From an uncultured bacterium (lineage in GTDB: Bacteria > CSSED10-310 > CALFER01): a DNA stretch of 64,000 nucleotides. The DNA lies in the NCBI GenBank assembly GCA_937951895.1, contig CALFER010000009.1, forward strand, positions 57,207-121,206, given 5' to 3'. The notes below the pieces were generated by a model. The model did no database searches and was not told the origin of the DNA. It saw only the letters and a list, made by a program, of their open reading frames with translations. The translations under genes were made by a program, and so were the position numbers. Shown here piece by piece: positions 41,865 through 51,484 of this stretch (position 1 is the stretch's first letter; every line of letters begins with the position of its first letter).

Positions 41865-43313
41865 TTAAACGCGATCGTTTCGTTTTAGCACCCAGTCCGC
41901 AAGATGGATGATCCGCACTTTTGCGAAATTCAGGATGAATATCGTGGCCGTCCCGAAAGGTGGTGAATTTCGCTCGACTATCCAAGACAATGGAATCAGT
42001 GTCGTCCAGCGCAAGATTCCTGTCAATCCGAATAAAATCTGCTCGGATTCCAATTCAATAAAGGCCGTCTTCAGGGGAGGGGGAAGGAAGAGACCGGATA
42101 AAACCATCGTCATCATCATCGCAATCCCGTTCACCGCTCCCCATACGCCGGAATAGATCTGTTTCTGGGATTCCGGCGCGATCGCCAGCACGAAATTGGT
42201 CGCGACGATTCCGGCCCCTCCCCACATGATTCCCGACGTCGCGGCCTCGAGATACAGGATGCTGAAGGAATCCCGGCTGATAAACAACCACACCAGCGGA
42301 TTGAGACCTCCAAGGAGGATGCAGATCCGCATCACCGCTTTGTTGCCAAATCGATCGATCAGATAACCCCAATAACGGATGACGCTCAGTGACGCCAGAG
42401 CGGCTATCAATCCGTAAATCTGAATCTCGACAAGCGACATATCGAGATTCCGCAACATGAAAGGCTGCCAGAACGGCGACCCTATTCCGACAACGAACAT
42501 CCACCAGAAACCGTAAATCGCCAGTCGCCGGAAGTTAGGATCCCGTAAGGGAATCGTGATCAGATCCCTCCAGGGAATCAGTTCGATAGGCTTGGGTTTT
42601 TCGGGCTGGAGCGCGAGAATTCTGAGTCCGATGATGCCCAGGAAAACGGCAAGAGCGTTAACGCCGACGAAAACTGAAAGCAGATGATGCTCCTGGAAGA
42701 TGGCGTTGAACGCACCATGATCGGATAGAAACGATCGGAGCAGCCCTGGTTCATGTTTGAACAGATCCAGAAAACTACCCGCCAGCAAACCGATGACCAG
42801 ACCGGCGAACAGGAGATACTGGGTTCGCCATGAAAAGAACCGCCCTCGAATCCGCAGAGGAACGGAATCAGAGACCCATGCGATCCAAGCGTTTCCGCTG
42901 ATGGCCTGAAGCGATGCACTCAACAGGAAAGCCCCCAGAAAGAACCAGATAGCGTAATGAGGAGGGAACAGAATTGCCGACAAGGCCCAGACGAGAGCCA
43001 GGGATCTGCCGATGGCAGATAGGATGATCACGATGTGTTTCCGAGACGTCAGGTGACGAGTGAATACAGCCCCCAACGGTTGGAAGAGTTGCGACAACTG
43101 CCCGATAGCCGACATCAGGCCGAACTGCAATGGAGTTGCCTGGAGAAGCACGGCAAATTTGGTCAGGAAAATGCTACCGGGGCCTGCGAGTGAAGCGAAC
43201 ATCTGCGCAAAAATGCCCTCTGCGATCGAGAATCGCACGGTTTTCCGCAGATCACTCTCCACCCGCGATTCACGACGAGCTTTCTCCGCGAATGGCATCG
43301 GAGTTTCATTCAT
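41865..43313 (-). CDS. Major facilitator superfamily transporter
   Basis: 482-residue inner-membrane protein with about twelve transmembrane helices. It has the loop 2-3 region FQPLGAVFTRHLTSRKH and the second-half counterpart YWGYLIDRFGNKAVMR. The long N-terminal cytoplasmic segment (RRESRVESDLRKTVRFS) recalls a poorly characterised MFS group often found in uncultivated bacteria. Substrate unknown. It overlaps the upstream acetyltransferase gene by 8 bp. Confidence 0.88.
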   Translation of the reverse strand: MNETPMPFAEKARRESRVESDLRKTVRFSIAEGIFAQMFASLAGPGSIFLTKFAVLLQATPLQFGLMSAIGQLSQLFQPLGAVFTRHLTSRKHIVIILSAIGRSLALVWALSAILFPPHYAIWFFLGAFLLSASLQAISGNAWIAWVSDSVPLRIRGRFFSWRTQYLLFAGLVIGLLAGSFLDLFKHEPGLLRSFLSDHGAFNAIFQEHHLLSVFVGVNALAVFLGIIGLRILALQPEKPKPIELIPWRDLITIPLRDPNFRRLAIYGFWWMFVVGIGSPFWQPFMLRNLDMSLVEIQIYGLIAALASLSVIRYWGYLIDRFGNKAVMRICILLGGLNPLVWLFISRDSFSILYLEAATSGIMWGGAGIVATNFVLAIAPESQKQIYSGVWGAVNGIAMMMTMVLSGLFLPPPLKTAFIELESEQILFGLTGILRWTTLIPLSWIVERNSPPFGTATIFILNFAKVRIIHLADWVLKRNDRV

Positions 43314-43836
43314 GCCCGCACTCGAGAATCATGATCAGAAAGGACACATCGCCCACAGAAAAAACCCTGTCCACAATAAACCCGCACCGTTCATAGACCT
43401 TGATAGCTCGGACATTGAAGGTAGCCACGGTGAGACGCATGACACGCGGACGGAATGTCTCCATGAAGAATCGTATCCCTGCCTGAACAAACGCGTAGCC
43501 TGTGCCCTGGTCAACGAGATCCGGCCGCATTCCCAGGCCGAAATCAAGAGCATCTCCGGAATAGACGCCGAGCGATTCTGCTTCTGGCAAACGGGCCGAG
43601 CTACGCACGCAAAAAAAGCCGATCAGATCGTTCCGGCCCCGATATGCAGCATAGTAATCACCATTTAGAAACTCCAGCACTTCACGCTCATCGGTCGAAA
43701 TGTCGTAACATGAATAAGGAAACGGGTAGGTCCAGTTCATCAGGCGCAGGATATTGTGCGTTCCGAACAACTCGATCCGAACCGGATCGGGTTTCCTTCT
43801 TCTTCTCGCGATATGCTCAAGCAGTTGTGTTATCAT
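43306..43836 (-). CDS. GNAT-family N-acetyltransferase
   Basis: About 176 residues. The C-terminal half shows the acetyl-CoA fold: DFGLGMRPDLVDQGTGYAFV with a shifted R/Q-x-x-G-x-A/G loop, then LTVATFNVRAIKVYERCGF, typical of RimJ/RimI-like enzymes. Substrate unknown. The start is uncertain: 43836 leaves a 62-base divergent gap to the PHP gene, 43740 would remove about 32 residues, and a reading from 43971 would overlap that gene. Confidence 0.8.
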   Translation of the reverse strand: MITQLLEHIARRRRKPDPVRIELFGTHNILRLMNWTYPFPYSCYDISTDEREVLEFLNGDYYAAYRGRNDLIGFFCVRSSARLPEAESLGVYSGDALDFGLGMRPDLVDQGTGYAFVQAGIRFFMETFRPRVMRLTVATFNVRAIKVYERCGFIVDRVFSVGDVSFLIMILECGHE

Positions 43837-43898
43837 GGCCCCGGGCAAATCTTGATGACCGGAGGCCCCCTTGTCAATCCAATTCTCGAGGAATCTCA

Positions 43899-44591
43899 AT
43901 GAGTGATCTTCACCTGCATACGGTTTTCTCCGACGGAGCATTTCCTCCGGTAAAAATCGTCGAATCGGCAATCGAATCAGGCCTCACAGAAATCGGCTTC
44001 TGCGACCATTTCAACACAACCAAGACTCAGTCCCTTCGCCCCGATGCACTCGCCGGCTACCTCGATCTGCTCGACGATCTCGCGGAACGACATCGCGCAG
44101 ATATCATTATCCGGAAAGCCGTTGAAATCGATTTACGGTCAGTATTCCTGAACGGAACCGGCATCCCCCGCGATTCGGACCTGGAGCGACTCGATTACGT
44201 GCTTTTCGAATATGCAAGCGAAAAGCTGCTCACCGGTATTCCCCTCAAACACACTCTTGATCTGAGGGCATCGATTCCGAAACCGACGGGGCTTGCCCAC
44301 ACGGACCTGATGGACTGCTTCCCGAAGCACTCCAACGAGGATCTCATCGCCATGCTCCAATCAGCGGAGGTCTTTATCGAGTGCAACGACTCGTATTACA
44401 GACCCGGCGAAATGGTCCCCTATTACCAATATCTGTCTGCATGCGCTGGACTGATCCGGACATCCGGACTGAGGATTTCCTGCGGTTCGGATATGCACGA
44501 TAATCTGGATGATCTGGGCGCTGAACGTGCGAATATCTGGATCCGTGTCAATGGTTTGCAATCGAATCAACTCAAACTGGGTGCGCCGTAG
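43899..44591 (+). CDS. PHP-domain phosphoesterase
   Basis: 230 residues with the PHP fold. MSDLHLHTVFSDGAFPP gives the HxH motif, GFCDHFNT the second, AVEIDLRS a metal-binding Glu and ISCGSDMHD the last. This is like histidinol-phosphatase-type or exopolysaccharide-associated PHP hydrolases. The ATG at 43899 is preceded by GAGGAA. Substrate unknown; neighbours do not decide it. Confidence 0.87.
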   Translation: MSDLHLHTVFSDGAFPPVKIVESAIESGLTEIGFCDHFNTTKTQSLRPDALAGYLDLLDDLAERHRADIIIRKAVEIDLRSVFLNGTGIPRDSDLERLDYVLFEYASEKLLTGIPLKHTLDLRASIPKPTGLAHTDLMDCFPKHSNEDLIAMLQSAEVFIECNDSYYRPGEMVPYYQYLSACAGLIRTSGLRISCGSDMHDNLDDLGAERANIWIRVNGLQSNQLKLGAP

Positions 44592-44599
44592 CCGCTCGA

Positions 44600-47011
44600 T
44601 TACCGCCAGAAACTGTCGATATCCAGCTTGTTGTAGAGTTCTTCGACTTTCCGGTCGAGAGATTCCTCTGACAGCATATTCGCCTGCCTGTACTCGTAAA
44701 GCGCTTCAAGGGTCAATCCCGCCAGTTCCAACTCATGCGCAAACGCCAGGTGCACGTCGGCTGAACTTTGAAACTCCTGCGCAAGCTGCCTGAAATACAC
44801 GATTCCGACATCGGCGCCATGTGCTTTCTTCAGAGATTGCCCGAGTTTGATTCTCAGGGCGATGTTCGCTGGATCGAGACGGACAGCTGCCCTGAGGAAT
44901 TCAATGGCCTCCTGCGAGCGTTCATCAGAGAGGGCTATGCGGGCACGCGCCTGAAACATATACGATTCCAGATCCCGGTACTGACCCGAAGCCATCACGG
45001 ATTGCACCAGTCTTTCGGCGATCGCATTCTGTTTGAGCAGGAATGCCAGGTCGATGCTTCGTCGAACCGTTTGTGACGATTCATCTCCTGGAAGAACCTG
45101 TGCCAGTTTTTCAAGGATGAACAGGGCATCGAGATCGAGACCTTTGTCGCGAAGCAGGTAGCACAGCGTGACGGTGAACGCCCGGGGCCATGTGTCGAGG
45201 TTCGCATCGACAATGTCTCGAAACTTCGATCGATCCGACCAGAAGTCAGCGACTGAGTCGGCTATCGCTTCATAGTAGATCGGCGATGTAGTGCTGAGAA
45301 ACCGATTGAAGAGTTCCATGCTCTCATTCCGGTCTTCCGTATCCAGTAACGCCTGCGTGAGAGCCATCGTATAGTGAGGATTTGAAGGATCGATTTCAAC
45401 AGCGCGTCTGAGGTCCGAGACAGGATCGTTCCGAGCAGATTTTTCATTGGCATGTTCCGCCAGTTGCGCCCGGAGAAAGTACATTTCCGCAAGTCCGGGA
45501 TTCAGACGCAGTGCGGTGTCGATCTGTCTGAGCATCCGGACGTAAACATCTGTATCGGGTTTGAATTCACTGAGTACGGACAAATTCTGAACCAGGGCAA
45601 CGCGGATGCGATCGTCGAGCGGATCCAGTCTGCGTGCCCGATCGAGCCAATCGATTGCAGACCTGTATCGACCGCGGACGGAGGCGGAATGAGCGGCATC
45701 CATCAAGAAACCGGACAGGAGCGATGGGACACTGGCCAATACGACAATCAGAGGGAAGTACCAGAACCGACGAACCGCAGCTGATTTGAGGTCGTTACAG
45801 ACGTGTCTCGAACTGTTGGGTTCTGTGTCGGCCAGAAGCAGTGCGAACAGGAAGGTGACTGCCAGAGCATTGGCGGGCATTTGAAGACCGGAATCCGCGC
45901 ATCCCAGCAGAAACGCCAGGATCATCGAGATTACGATTCCGGCCTTTACTCCGCGCTGAATCGCGCGTTGCTCGGGGACCTGGCTGAAGAGCCTCCAGAC
46001 GAAAGAGGTCAAGAGGGCTGCCAACACGAGAAGACCGGGAAAGCCTGTTTCGGCAAATAGCTCCAGAAAACTGTTATGTGCGCGTTCAACCTGATGAGCC
46101 ATTCCCGGTGGTTCGTACGCACCCGAGCGAAACTCGAAGTTACCGACCCCGAGTCCTGTGAACGGATGTGCCAGTGCAGCATTCAGCGCCGTCTTCATGG
46201 GATCGTTGTGGAGTGTCCAGTATTGCTCGGTCCTGAATGTCTTGAGCAGATCAACCAGCAGCTTTGATTCAAACGATGCGGCAGCAAGTCCTGCTACAAT
46301 AGCCAGGACAAAAATCGACATGAATGCCCGGCGAACCGCTCCGATTGTACCTTGCACTCCGAGAAGCACCAATCCGATAAAGAAAGCAAGAACCGGGGCT
46401 GTTTTGATATCCAGCAGCAGATAAATCATCGAGAAGGCGGCGCAGACAGCGCCAGTGATACGATGAAACAGCTGGCGGGAGTGGATGGCGAGTGCGATGG
46501 CAGGAAACAGCAGCATGTTCGCATAAAATCCAAAGTGCCATCCGTGTCTGAAGGATGAGGGTGTCATGAGTTGCGAGCCGGTTCCCGCGAGATAAATGAC
46601 ATGAATCACGACGATCGGGGTCGAGCAGGCGAGCCATATCGTGAGGATATCGAGGAGATAACGGCGAGGCAGGCGAGAGACGATCCAGATAACGATGGCA
46701 ACGTCCAGCCACAGAATCAGAACATCCCGCCCGATGGCAGAAGATCCTGCCAGCAGGTAATTCAGGAACAGCAGTCCCCAGAAACCCGCAAACAACCGCC
46801 ATTGAGCGGGATGCAACCAGATCTCTTTACGGTTGTCTCCCCAGCGCAGGTTGACACTCAGAGCACACAGACACAGGACATGGATCAATGTGAATCCGGA
46901 TGGACGAATACCTGCCCAAAGACAGGACACGATCAGCATACACGCAACAATAATCAGAGACGCCCATATATCGCGTCCCAATGCGTTGCGTAGTTTTCCC
47001 AGCCGTTTCAA
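44600..47011 (-). CDS. O-antigen ligase/polymerase-like membrane protein with C-terminal TPRs
   Basis: 803 residues. About twelve transmembrane helices fill the first 450 residues. The Wzy_C/WaaL periplasmic loop is seen as HPFTGLGVGNFEFRSG and QVERAHNSFLELFAETGFPGLL. After the last helix, TPR-like repeats continue to the C-terminus (for example AIDWLDRARRLDPLDDRIRV, AVRLDPANIALRIKLGQSLK). Such fusions occur in polysaccharide polymerases and protein O-glycosylation ligases. It begins with TTG at 47011, two bases after the nucleotide-sugar dehydrogenase stop. It could transfer or polymerise glycans of the nearby locus. Confidence 0.87.
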   Translation of the reverse strand: MKRLGKLRNALGRDIWASLIIVACMLIVSCLWAGIRPSGFTLIHVLCLCALSVNLRWGDNRKEIWLHPAQWRLFAGFWGLLFLNYLLAGSSAIGRDVLILWLDVAIVIWIVSRLPRRYLLDILTIWLACSTPIVVIHVIYLAGTGSQLMTPSSFRHGWHFGFYANMLLFPAIALAIHSRQLFHRITGAVCAAFSMIYLLLDIKTAPVLAFFIGLVLLGVQGTIGAVRRAFMSIFVLAIVAGLAAASFESKLLVDLLKTFRTEQYWTLHNDPMKTALNAALAHPFTGLGVGNFEFRSGAYEPPGMAHQVERAHNSFLELFAETGFPGLLVLAALLTSFVWRLFSQVPEQRAIQRGVKAGIVISMILAFLLGCADSGLQMPANALAVTFLFALLLADTEPNSSRHVCNDLKSAAVRRFWYFPLIVVLASVPSLLSGFLMDAAHSASVRGRYRSAIDWLDRARRLDPLDDRIRVALVQNLSVLSEFKPDTDVYVRMLRQIDTALRLNPGLAEMYFLRAQLAEHANEKSARNDPVSDLRRAVEIDPSNPHYTMALTQALLDTEDRNESMELFNRFLSTTSPIYYEAIADSVADFWSDRSKFRDIVDANLDTWPRAFTVTLCYLLRDKGLDLDALFILEKLAQVLPGDESSQTVRRSIDLAFLLKQNAIAERLVQSVMASGQYRDLESYMFQARARIALSDERSQEAIEFLRAAVRLDPANIALRIKLGQSLKKAHGADVGIVYFRQLAQEFQSSADVHLAFAHELELAGLTLEALYEYRQANMLSEESLDRKVEELYNKLDIDSFWR

Positions 47012-47012
47012 G

Positions 47013-48329
47013 TTACAGTCGCCAGTAGATCATCCTCTTGGATGCCGCTTCGTTCTGATCGAATACACCCTTTATATCAATGAGAATCGGGCTTTCAGCA
47101 TAGCAGAGCGCCTTGATGCGGTCCAAATTATATTGTTCGATGATTCGGGAATGTTTTACGGCCAGTACGACAGCATCATACGGAGCCTTGAAGCGGCAGT
47201 CACCGATCAATTCAATGCCGTATTCGGATTTGACTTCGATCGGATCCGCATGCGGATCCATGATGAAAGCCTCGACATGATAGGACCTGAGTTCATTGAA
47301 GATATCGATGATGCGGGTATTCCGGATATCATTGATGTTCTCCTTGAACGTGAGTCCCATAATGAGCACTTTGCTGCCTTTCACTGCTCGACCTGCACCG
47401 ATCAATTTCTTCACGGTGTTTTCCGCCACATACTTGCCCATCGAGTCATTGATCCGGCGGCCCGCCAGAATCACCTCCGGTCGATAGCCGATGCTCTCAG
47501 CCTTGAACGTCAAGTAGTAGGGGTCGACCCCGATACAATGACCTCCAACGAGTCCGGGTTCAAACTTCAGGAAGTTCCATTTGGTTCCTGCAGCGTCGAG
47601 AACAGCGCGCGTATCGATTTTCATTTTATTGAAAATCAACGACAGTTCATTCATGAGCGCGATATTGAGATCCCGCTGTGTGTTTTCGATTACCTTGGCC
47701 GCCTCGGCAGTCTTGATGGTCGGGGCTTTGTGAACTCCGGCGGTAATGACCCTGCCGTACACTTCCGCCAACAAGTCGGTAATCTCGGGAGAATCTCCCG
47801 AAACCACCTTTTTTATCCGGTCAACAGTGTGTTCGCGGTCCCCCGGATTGACGCGTTCCGGTGAGTATCCGACGTGGAAATCAACCAGATGTTTCAGGCC
47901 GCTTTCCTGTTCAAGAATCGGGATGCACTCATCTTCGGTCACACCGGGATAAACTGTTGATTCATATACCACGATCGCTCCCGGACGTAGATTCCGACCG
48001 ACCGTCCGTGTCGCGCTGATCACCGGAGTCAGATCGGGAATCTTGTATTCATCAACCGGTGTCGGAACAGTCACGATGACCAGAGCCGCTTCCCGGATCG
48101 ATTTCGGATCCGACGTGTATCGGATCGAACAGAGCTTCAGGTCGTCCGATGAGACTTCGTGGGTCCGGTCGTGCCCTGTGTTCAGTTCAGCAACCCGTGA
48201 CTGATTGATATCGAAACCGATCACATCGAACGCCCGATTCATGACAGCAGCCAGCGGCATTCCGACATATCCGAGCCCAACGATGCATATTTTTTCTTTC
48301 TTCGCTGAAAATTCACCAAGAGTGACCAT
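47013..48329 (-). CDS. Nucleotide-sugar dehydrogenase (UDP-GlcNAc/UDP-ManNAc 6-dehydrogenase type)
   Basis: 438-residue UDP-glucose/GDP-mannose dehydrogenase family enzyme that makes a UDP-hexuronate by two-step oxidation. NAD-binding CIVGLGYVGMPLAAVM, KTAEAAKVIENTQRDLNIA in the central helix, and the region GLVGGHCIGVDPYYLTFKAE with the catalytic Cys. The GHCIGVDPYYL form is typical of TviB/WbpA (UDP-GlcNAc) and WecC rather than UDP-glucose enzymes. GGAGGG lies five bases before the ATG at 48329. It supplies an acidic sugar for surface polysaccharide. Confidence 0.9.
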   Translation of the reverse strand: MVTLGEFSAKKEKICIVGLGYVGMPLAAVMNRAFDVIGFDINQSRVAELNTGHDRTHEVSSDDLKLCSIRYTSDPKSIREAALVIVTVPTPVDEYKIPDLTPVISATRTVGRNLRPGAIVVYESTVYPGVTEDECIPILEQESGLKHLVDFHVGYSPERVNPGDREHTVDRIKKVVSGDSPEITDLLAEVYGRVITAGVHKAPTIKTAEAAKVIENTQRDLNIALMNELSLIFNKMKIDTRAVLDAAGTKWNFLKFEPGLVGGHCIGVDPYYLTFKAESIGYRPEVILAGRRINDSMGKYVAENTVKKLIGAGRAVKGSKVLIMGLTFKENINDIRNTRIIDIFNELRSYHVEAFIMDPHADPIEVKSEYGIELIGDCRFKAPYDAVVLAVKHSRIIEQYNLDRIKALCYAESPILIDIKGVFDQNEAASKRMIYWRL

Positions 48330-48367
48330 CCATTCCCTCCAATCATGACGGATCAAACAGAGTGGAA

Positions 48368-48396
48368 AATTTACTCCACAGACGCCCGGCAGTCAA
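48368..48396 (-). promoter_or_regulatory. Promoter of the nucleotide-sugar dehydrogenase and polymerase genes
   Basis: TTGACT (48396-48391) and TAAATT (48373-48368) on the minus strand with a 17-base spacer. GTGGA (48362-48366) and TCCAC (48375-48379) form an inverted repeat across the -10, a possible operator. I see no convincing promoter for the divergent cassette gene. Confidence 0.55.
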
Positions 48397-48426
48397 TGTA
48401 AACCGAGGCAGATAAAGGCAGTAAAA

Positions 48427-49182
48427 ATGATCTCGACATTCCGCATCGACTTCACTAAATTGAGCGCTCGATCGGAGCATGATTTGAGATACATCCCACC
48501 CGACAGCATGAAACTTGAAGCCATCGGGATACCGACCGATTCGAGTCAGGACCCGCTGGATCGCTATGTGCATTACACCGGATCCAGTATGTTCCCCACC
48601 TTCAAGGATCCGGAGTTTCTGGAGTTTGAACGTGTCGGTCCGGATGATCTCAGGGTTGGAGATGTCATCATCTTCAGCGCACCGCATATGACCGATCTGG
48701 TGGTCCATCGCATTGTCCGGATCGCAGGAGATGTTTACATTACCAGGGGTGATAACAATCAACTCACCGATCCTCCGGTGCGATTCGAAGAAGTGACTGG
48801 ACGTGCCGTGCGGGTGGTCGGAAAAAAAGATGATCGCATCATCCGGAATGGTTCAGCCGGAGTGGTCTGGGCCCGATGGGTCCGAACGATCAACCGTATT
48901 CGTCGATGGTTCCTGAGTCCTCTCGCCAACAACCCCATCACCCGTTCGATCGATCACCTGCTGCGACGTCGTGTGTGGATTCATCCATCGGTTGTGATCT
49001 TCAATCAGCCTGACGGCAACCATCGTGTACATCTGCTCTGGAGAGGGAGGCTCATCGGTGCGTATCGCTCGCAGACAGGCAATATGCACATTCGTCGCCC
49101 ATTCAACTACCTGATCAGTAATCAGTGCGCGAGGGAACTGGTGCGAGTTCATCTGCTCAAGAGGCAGGGGATTGAAGAATGA
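48427..49182 (+). CDS. S24/S26-type (signal peptidase-like) serine protease of cassette 1
   Basis: 251 residues. YTGSSMFPTF holds the probable catalytic Ser of signal peptidase-type enzymes. VVHRIVRIAGDVYITRGDNN has His where type I enzymes have Lys, as in the S26B (SipW/archaeal) class. No transmembrane helix is apparent, unlike true signal peptidases. Homologues of this kind often sit next to ABC exporters in peptide-modification clusters, so leader-peptide cleavage is a good inference. The last third is a basic region without recognised fold. Overlaps the ABC gene by 4 bp. Confidence 0.75.
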   Translation: MISTFRIDFTKLSARSEHDLRYIPPDSMKLEAIGIPTDSSQDPLDRYVHYTGSSMFPTFKDPEFLEFERVGPDDLRVGDVIIFSAPHMTDLVVHRIVRIAGDVYITRGDNNQLTDPPVRFEEVTGRAVRVVGKKDDRIIRNGSAGVVWARWVRTINRIRRWFLSPLANNPITRSIDHLLRRRVWIHPSVVIFNQPDGNHRVHLLWRGRLIGAYRSQTGNMHIRRPFNYLISNQCARELVRVHLLKRQGIEE

Positions 49183-51029
49183 TCGACCGCATCAGATCGC
49201 AATTTCGGGGAAAAGTCGGCAGGCCGGTTCCGCGATTTGCCGCGGTGAGGGACCTGATCTGGTTCTGGCGCTACATTCGACCACATTGGGTACCGTATTT
49301 AGTTACGGTGACGGCATTGTTTCTTCAGACAGGCATCGGGCTTGTTCAACCACTATATTATAAGATTCTGGTCGATGATGTGCTCAATACCAGTGCCCCG
49401 AGGGGTGATCTGCATCTGTTCATATGGATCCTGGCCGTTCTCGGTGGCCTTCGCGTTGCTTCGATCGCCGTAGCAATGGTCAGTGAAATTCTGACAACGA
49501 GAATCAGTCTCAATGCTTCCAATGCGCTGGAATCAGACCTGTTCCGGAAACTGAACATGTTGCCGATGCGTTATCATGACCGTCATGCGCCGGGCGAGAT
49601 CTTTCCGCGTCTTTACAACGATCCGCCGAGTATCATCGGTTTTTTTCTGGGTAGCTTCCCGAACATCGTCACATCACTGGTCAAAGCCATCGTCGTCTTC
49701 GGGATCATTCTGTTTATGATCTGGTGGGCTGGGATCATCGCGATTCTTCCGGCAATACCGATTTACTTCATCTCGAGATTGAACACGAAATACTTCAAAT
49801 CACTCAGTGATCGGATGTTCGCCAAACAGCAGGATCTCTACACGCGCGTCATCGACATCCTCAACGGGATACGAATCGTACGGATATTCAATAAAGCCGA
49901 TTATGAAATCAGACGCTTCAATACGCTTCAGCGCGACGTGTTCGATTTGAAAATGGAAGCGACCTACCGCAGCACATGGATGTCGCCGCTCATCGGAACC
50001 ATCGGGAAACTCGGAGGAGGAGTGATTTTCATCGTCGGTGCATGCCGACTGTTGAACTTTGTATCGTGGGGGAGCGCTTCCATCACACTCGGATCGCTGT
50101 TCATGCTCCTGAGTTATGTGTGGCAACTCGCCGCACCTATCTCCAATCTTGCCAATTTTTCAAGTGAACTCGGGAACTTACAGGCAGCATCGAGACGGGT
50201 GAAGGAACTACTGGACGAGAAGCCCGTCGAGCGAAGTACGGCCGACCTGAGTGTCCATGCGGTTGGGCCGATTATCGAATTCAGAAATGTCGAGTTTGAA
50301 TATGAAGCCGGCAAGCCGGTGCTCACGAATCTGAATCTGTCGATTCAGCCCGGCGAACTGGTCGGATTGGTTGGACCAAGCGGCTCGGGGAAAACGACCA
50401 TCCTGAACCTGATCTGCGGGTTCTACGATCCGACCCGGGGATCGGTACATATCCATGGGATCGCACCCAACGATGCGATCCTCATGTCTCGATCCACGCC
50501 ATTGATCGGACTGGCCATGCAGGATGGAGCGCTCCTGCAGGGATCGATTCGCGAAAACATGCGATATGCACGACCGAACGCTGCTGACGAGGAGATCTGG
50601 GAGGCATTGAAGATGGTCGAGGCCTTCGACTTTGTCTCCAATCTGCCTCGAGGTCTCGACACTCGAGTCGGAGAAGGATCGAACTTCTTCAGTTCAGGTC
50701 AGATGCAGAGACTGGCGATGGCGCGTGCGTGGATGGCGAAGTCCGAGATTCTGATTCTGGATGAAGCGACAAGCTGGGTGGATCTCTGGACCGAGCAACG
50801 AATCTTCCGCCGACTGTTGCGGAGTCGTTCAGACCAAACTATCGTCTGCATTTCTCACCGCTTGCATCTGATGCAATTGATGGATCGGATCATTGTTCTG
50901 CGAAACGGTGAAATCGCCAGCGAGGGCACGCATGCGCAACTGCTCGATTCGGATTCTTTTTACGCTGCGACATGGAATCTGAGGGATGTCGACGGTTATG
51001 ATGGATATGAGGCGGAACGCCAGGAATGA
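49179..51029 (+). CDS. ABC transporter, fused permease and ATPase (peptide exporter)
   Basis: 616-residue half-transporter. Six transmembrane helices span about residues 30-320. The ATPase has Walker A VGPSGSGKTTILN, a Q-loop (AMQDGALLQGSIRENM), a signature variant FSSGQMQRLAMARAW and Walker B EILILDEATS. There is no N-terminal C39 peptidase, so leader removal needs a separate protease, probably the adjacent S26-type protein. It is the only exporter seen near the two cassettes. Export of the modified peptide is inferred from position. Confidence 0.9.
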   Translation: MIDRIRSQFRGKVGRPVPRFAAVRDLIWFWRYIRPHWVPYLVTVTALFLQTGIGLVQPLYYKILVDDVLNTSAPRGDLHLFIWILAVLGGLRVASIAVAMVSEILTTRISLNASNALESDLFRKLNMLPMRYHDRHAPGEIFPRLYNDPPSIIGFFLGSFPNIVTSLVKAIVVFGIILFMIWWAGIIAILPAIPIYFISRLNTKYFKSLSDRMFAKQQDLYTRVIDILNGIRIVRIFNKADYEIRRFNTLQRDVFDLKMEATYRSTWMSPLIGTIGKLGGGVIFIVGACRLLNFVSWGSASITLGSLFMLLSYVWQLAAPISNLANFSSELGNLQAASRRVKELLDEKPVERSTADLSVHAVGPIIEFRNVEFEYEAGKPVLTNLNLSIQPGELVGLVGPSGSGKTTILNLICGFYDPTRGSVHIHGIAPNDAILMSRSTPLIGLAMQDGALLQGSIRENMRYARPNAADEEIWEALKMVEAFDFVSNLPRGLDTRVGEGSNFFSSGQMQRLAMARAWMAKSEILILDEATSWVDLWTEQRIFRRLLRSRSDQTIVCISHRLHLMQLMDRIIVLRNGEIASEGTHAQLLDSDSFYAATWNLRDVDGYDGYEAERQE

Positions 51030-51040
51030 GAGGAAACAGA

Positions 51041-51352
51041 ATGAAGGGATATGATGCAGGAAACTTCAGCATCGAGTTTTTTGAGAACTCGGCGCTGATC
51101 TTCAGACGATCGGATCGACGCTTCATCGAGGTCAACGGTACGGGTGCGGCAGTTCTGAATGCTCTGCTTGAAAATCAACATCGAGAGGTGATCGTCGGGA
51201 TTTTGTCGAGAGCTTCTGAACTTGACGCAGAAACGGCGGAGCTCGATCTGGACCGATTCATTGCGAGTCTGACTTCGATCGGTCTCGAGATGGATTCCTC
51301 GAGCATCAAGGTCTTCGATCCGAGAAAATCGACACGGCAACTCTCGGTCTGA
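51041..51352 (+). CDS. PqqD-like peptide-recognition protein, first of cassette 1
   Basis: 103 residues with the winged-helix pattern of PqqD/RiPP recognition elements: SALIFRRSDRRFIEVNGTGAAVLNALLEN, then helices and a final strand-rich end. Such domains bind precursor leaders and pass them to modifying enzymes. The start at 51041 follows GAGGAAACAGA; an ATG at 51026 overlapping the ABC stop is the alternative. The corresponding part of cassette 2 may be the first half of the tandem protein at 58351-58950. Confidence 0.7.
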   Translation: MKGYDAGNFSIEFFENSALIFRRSDRRFIEVNGTGAAVLNALLENQHREVIVGILSRASELDAETAELDLDRFIASLTSIGLEMDSSSIKVFDPRKSTRQLSV

Positions 51353-51484
51353 TTCAGATTGTCTGATGGACAGGGCCATATCTTGCGTTGCGTGACAAGT
51401 TCAAATAAGAGTGTCTTTTGCTCACCCGCCGGATCCGCGTCAAATCGATCCGCAGAATCAAGCGAGACAGAGGAAAAACGCCAT

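Noticed and set aside
46833..47864. 343-codon plus-strand frame across the polymerase/dehydrogenase junction
   Set aside because: It spans two well-supported minus-strand genes and has no family motif.
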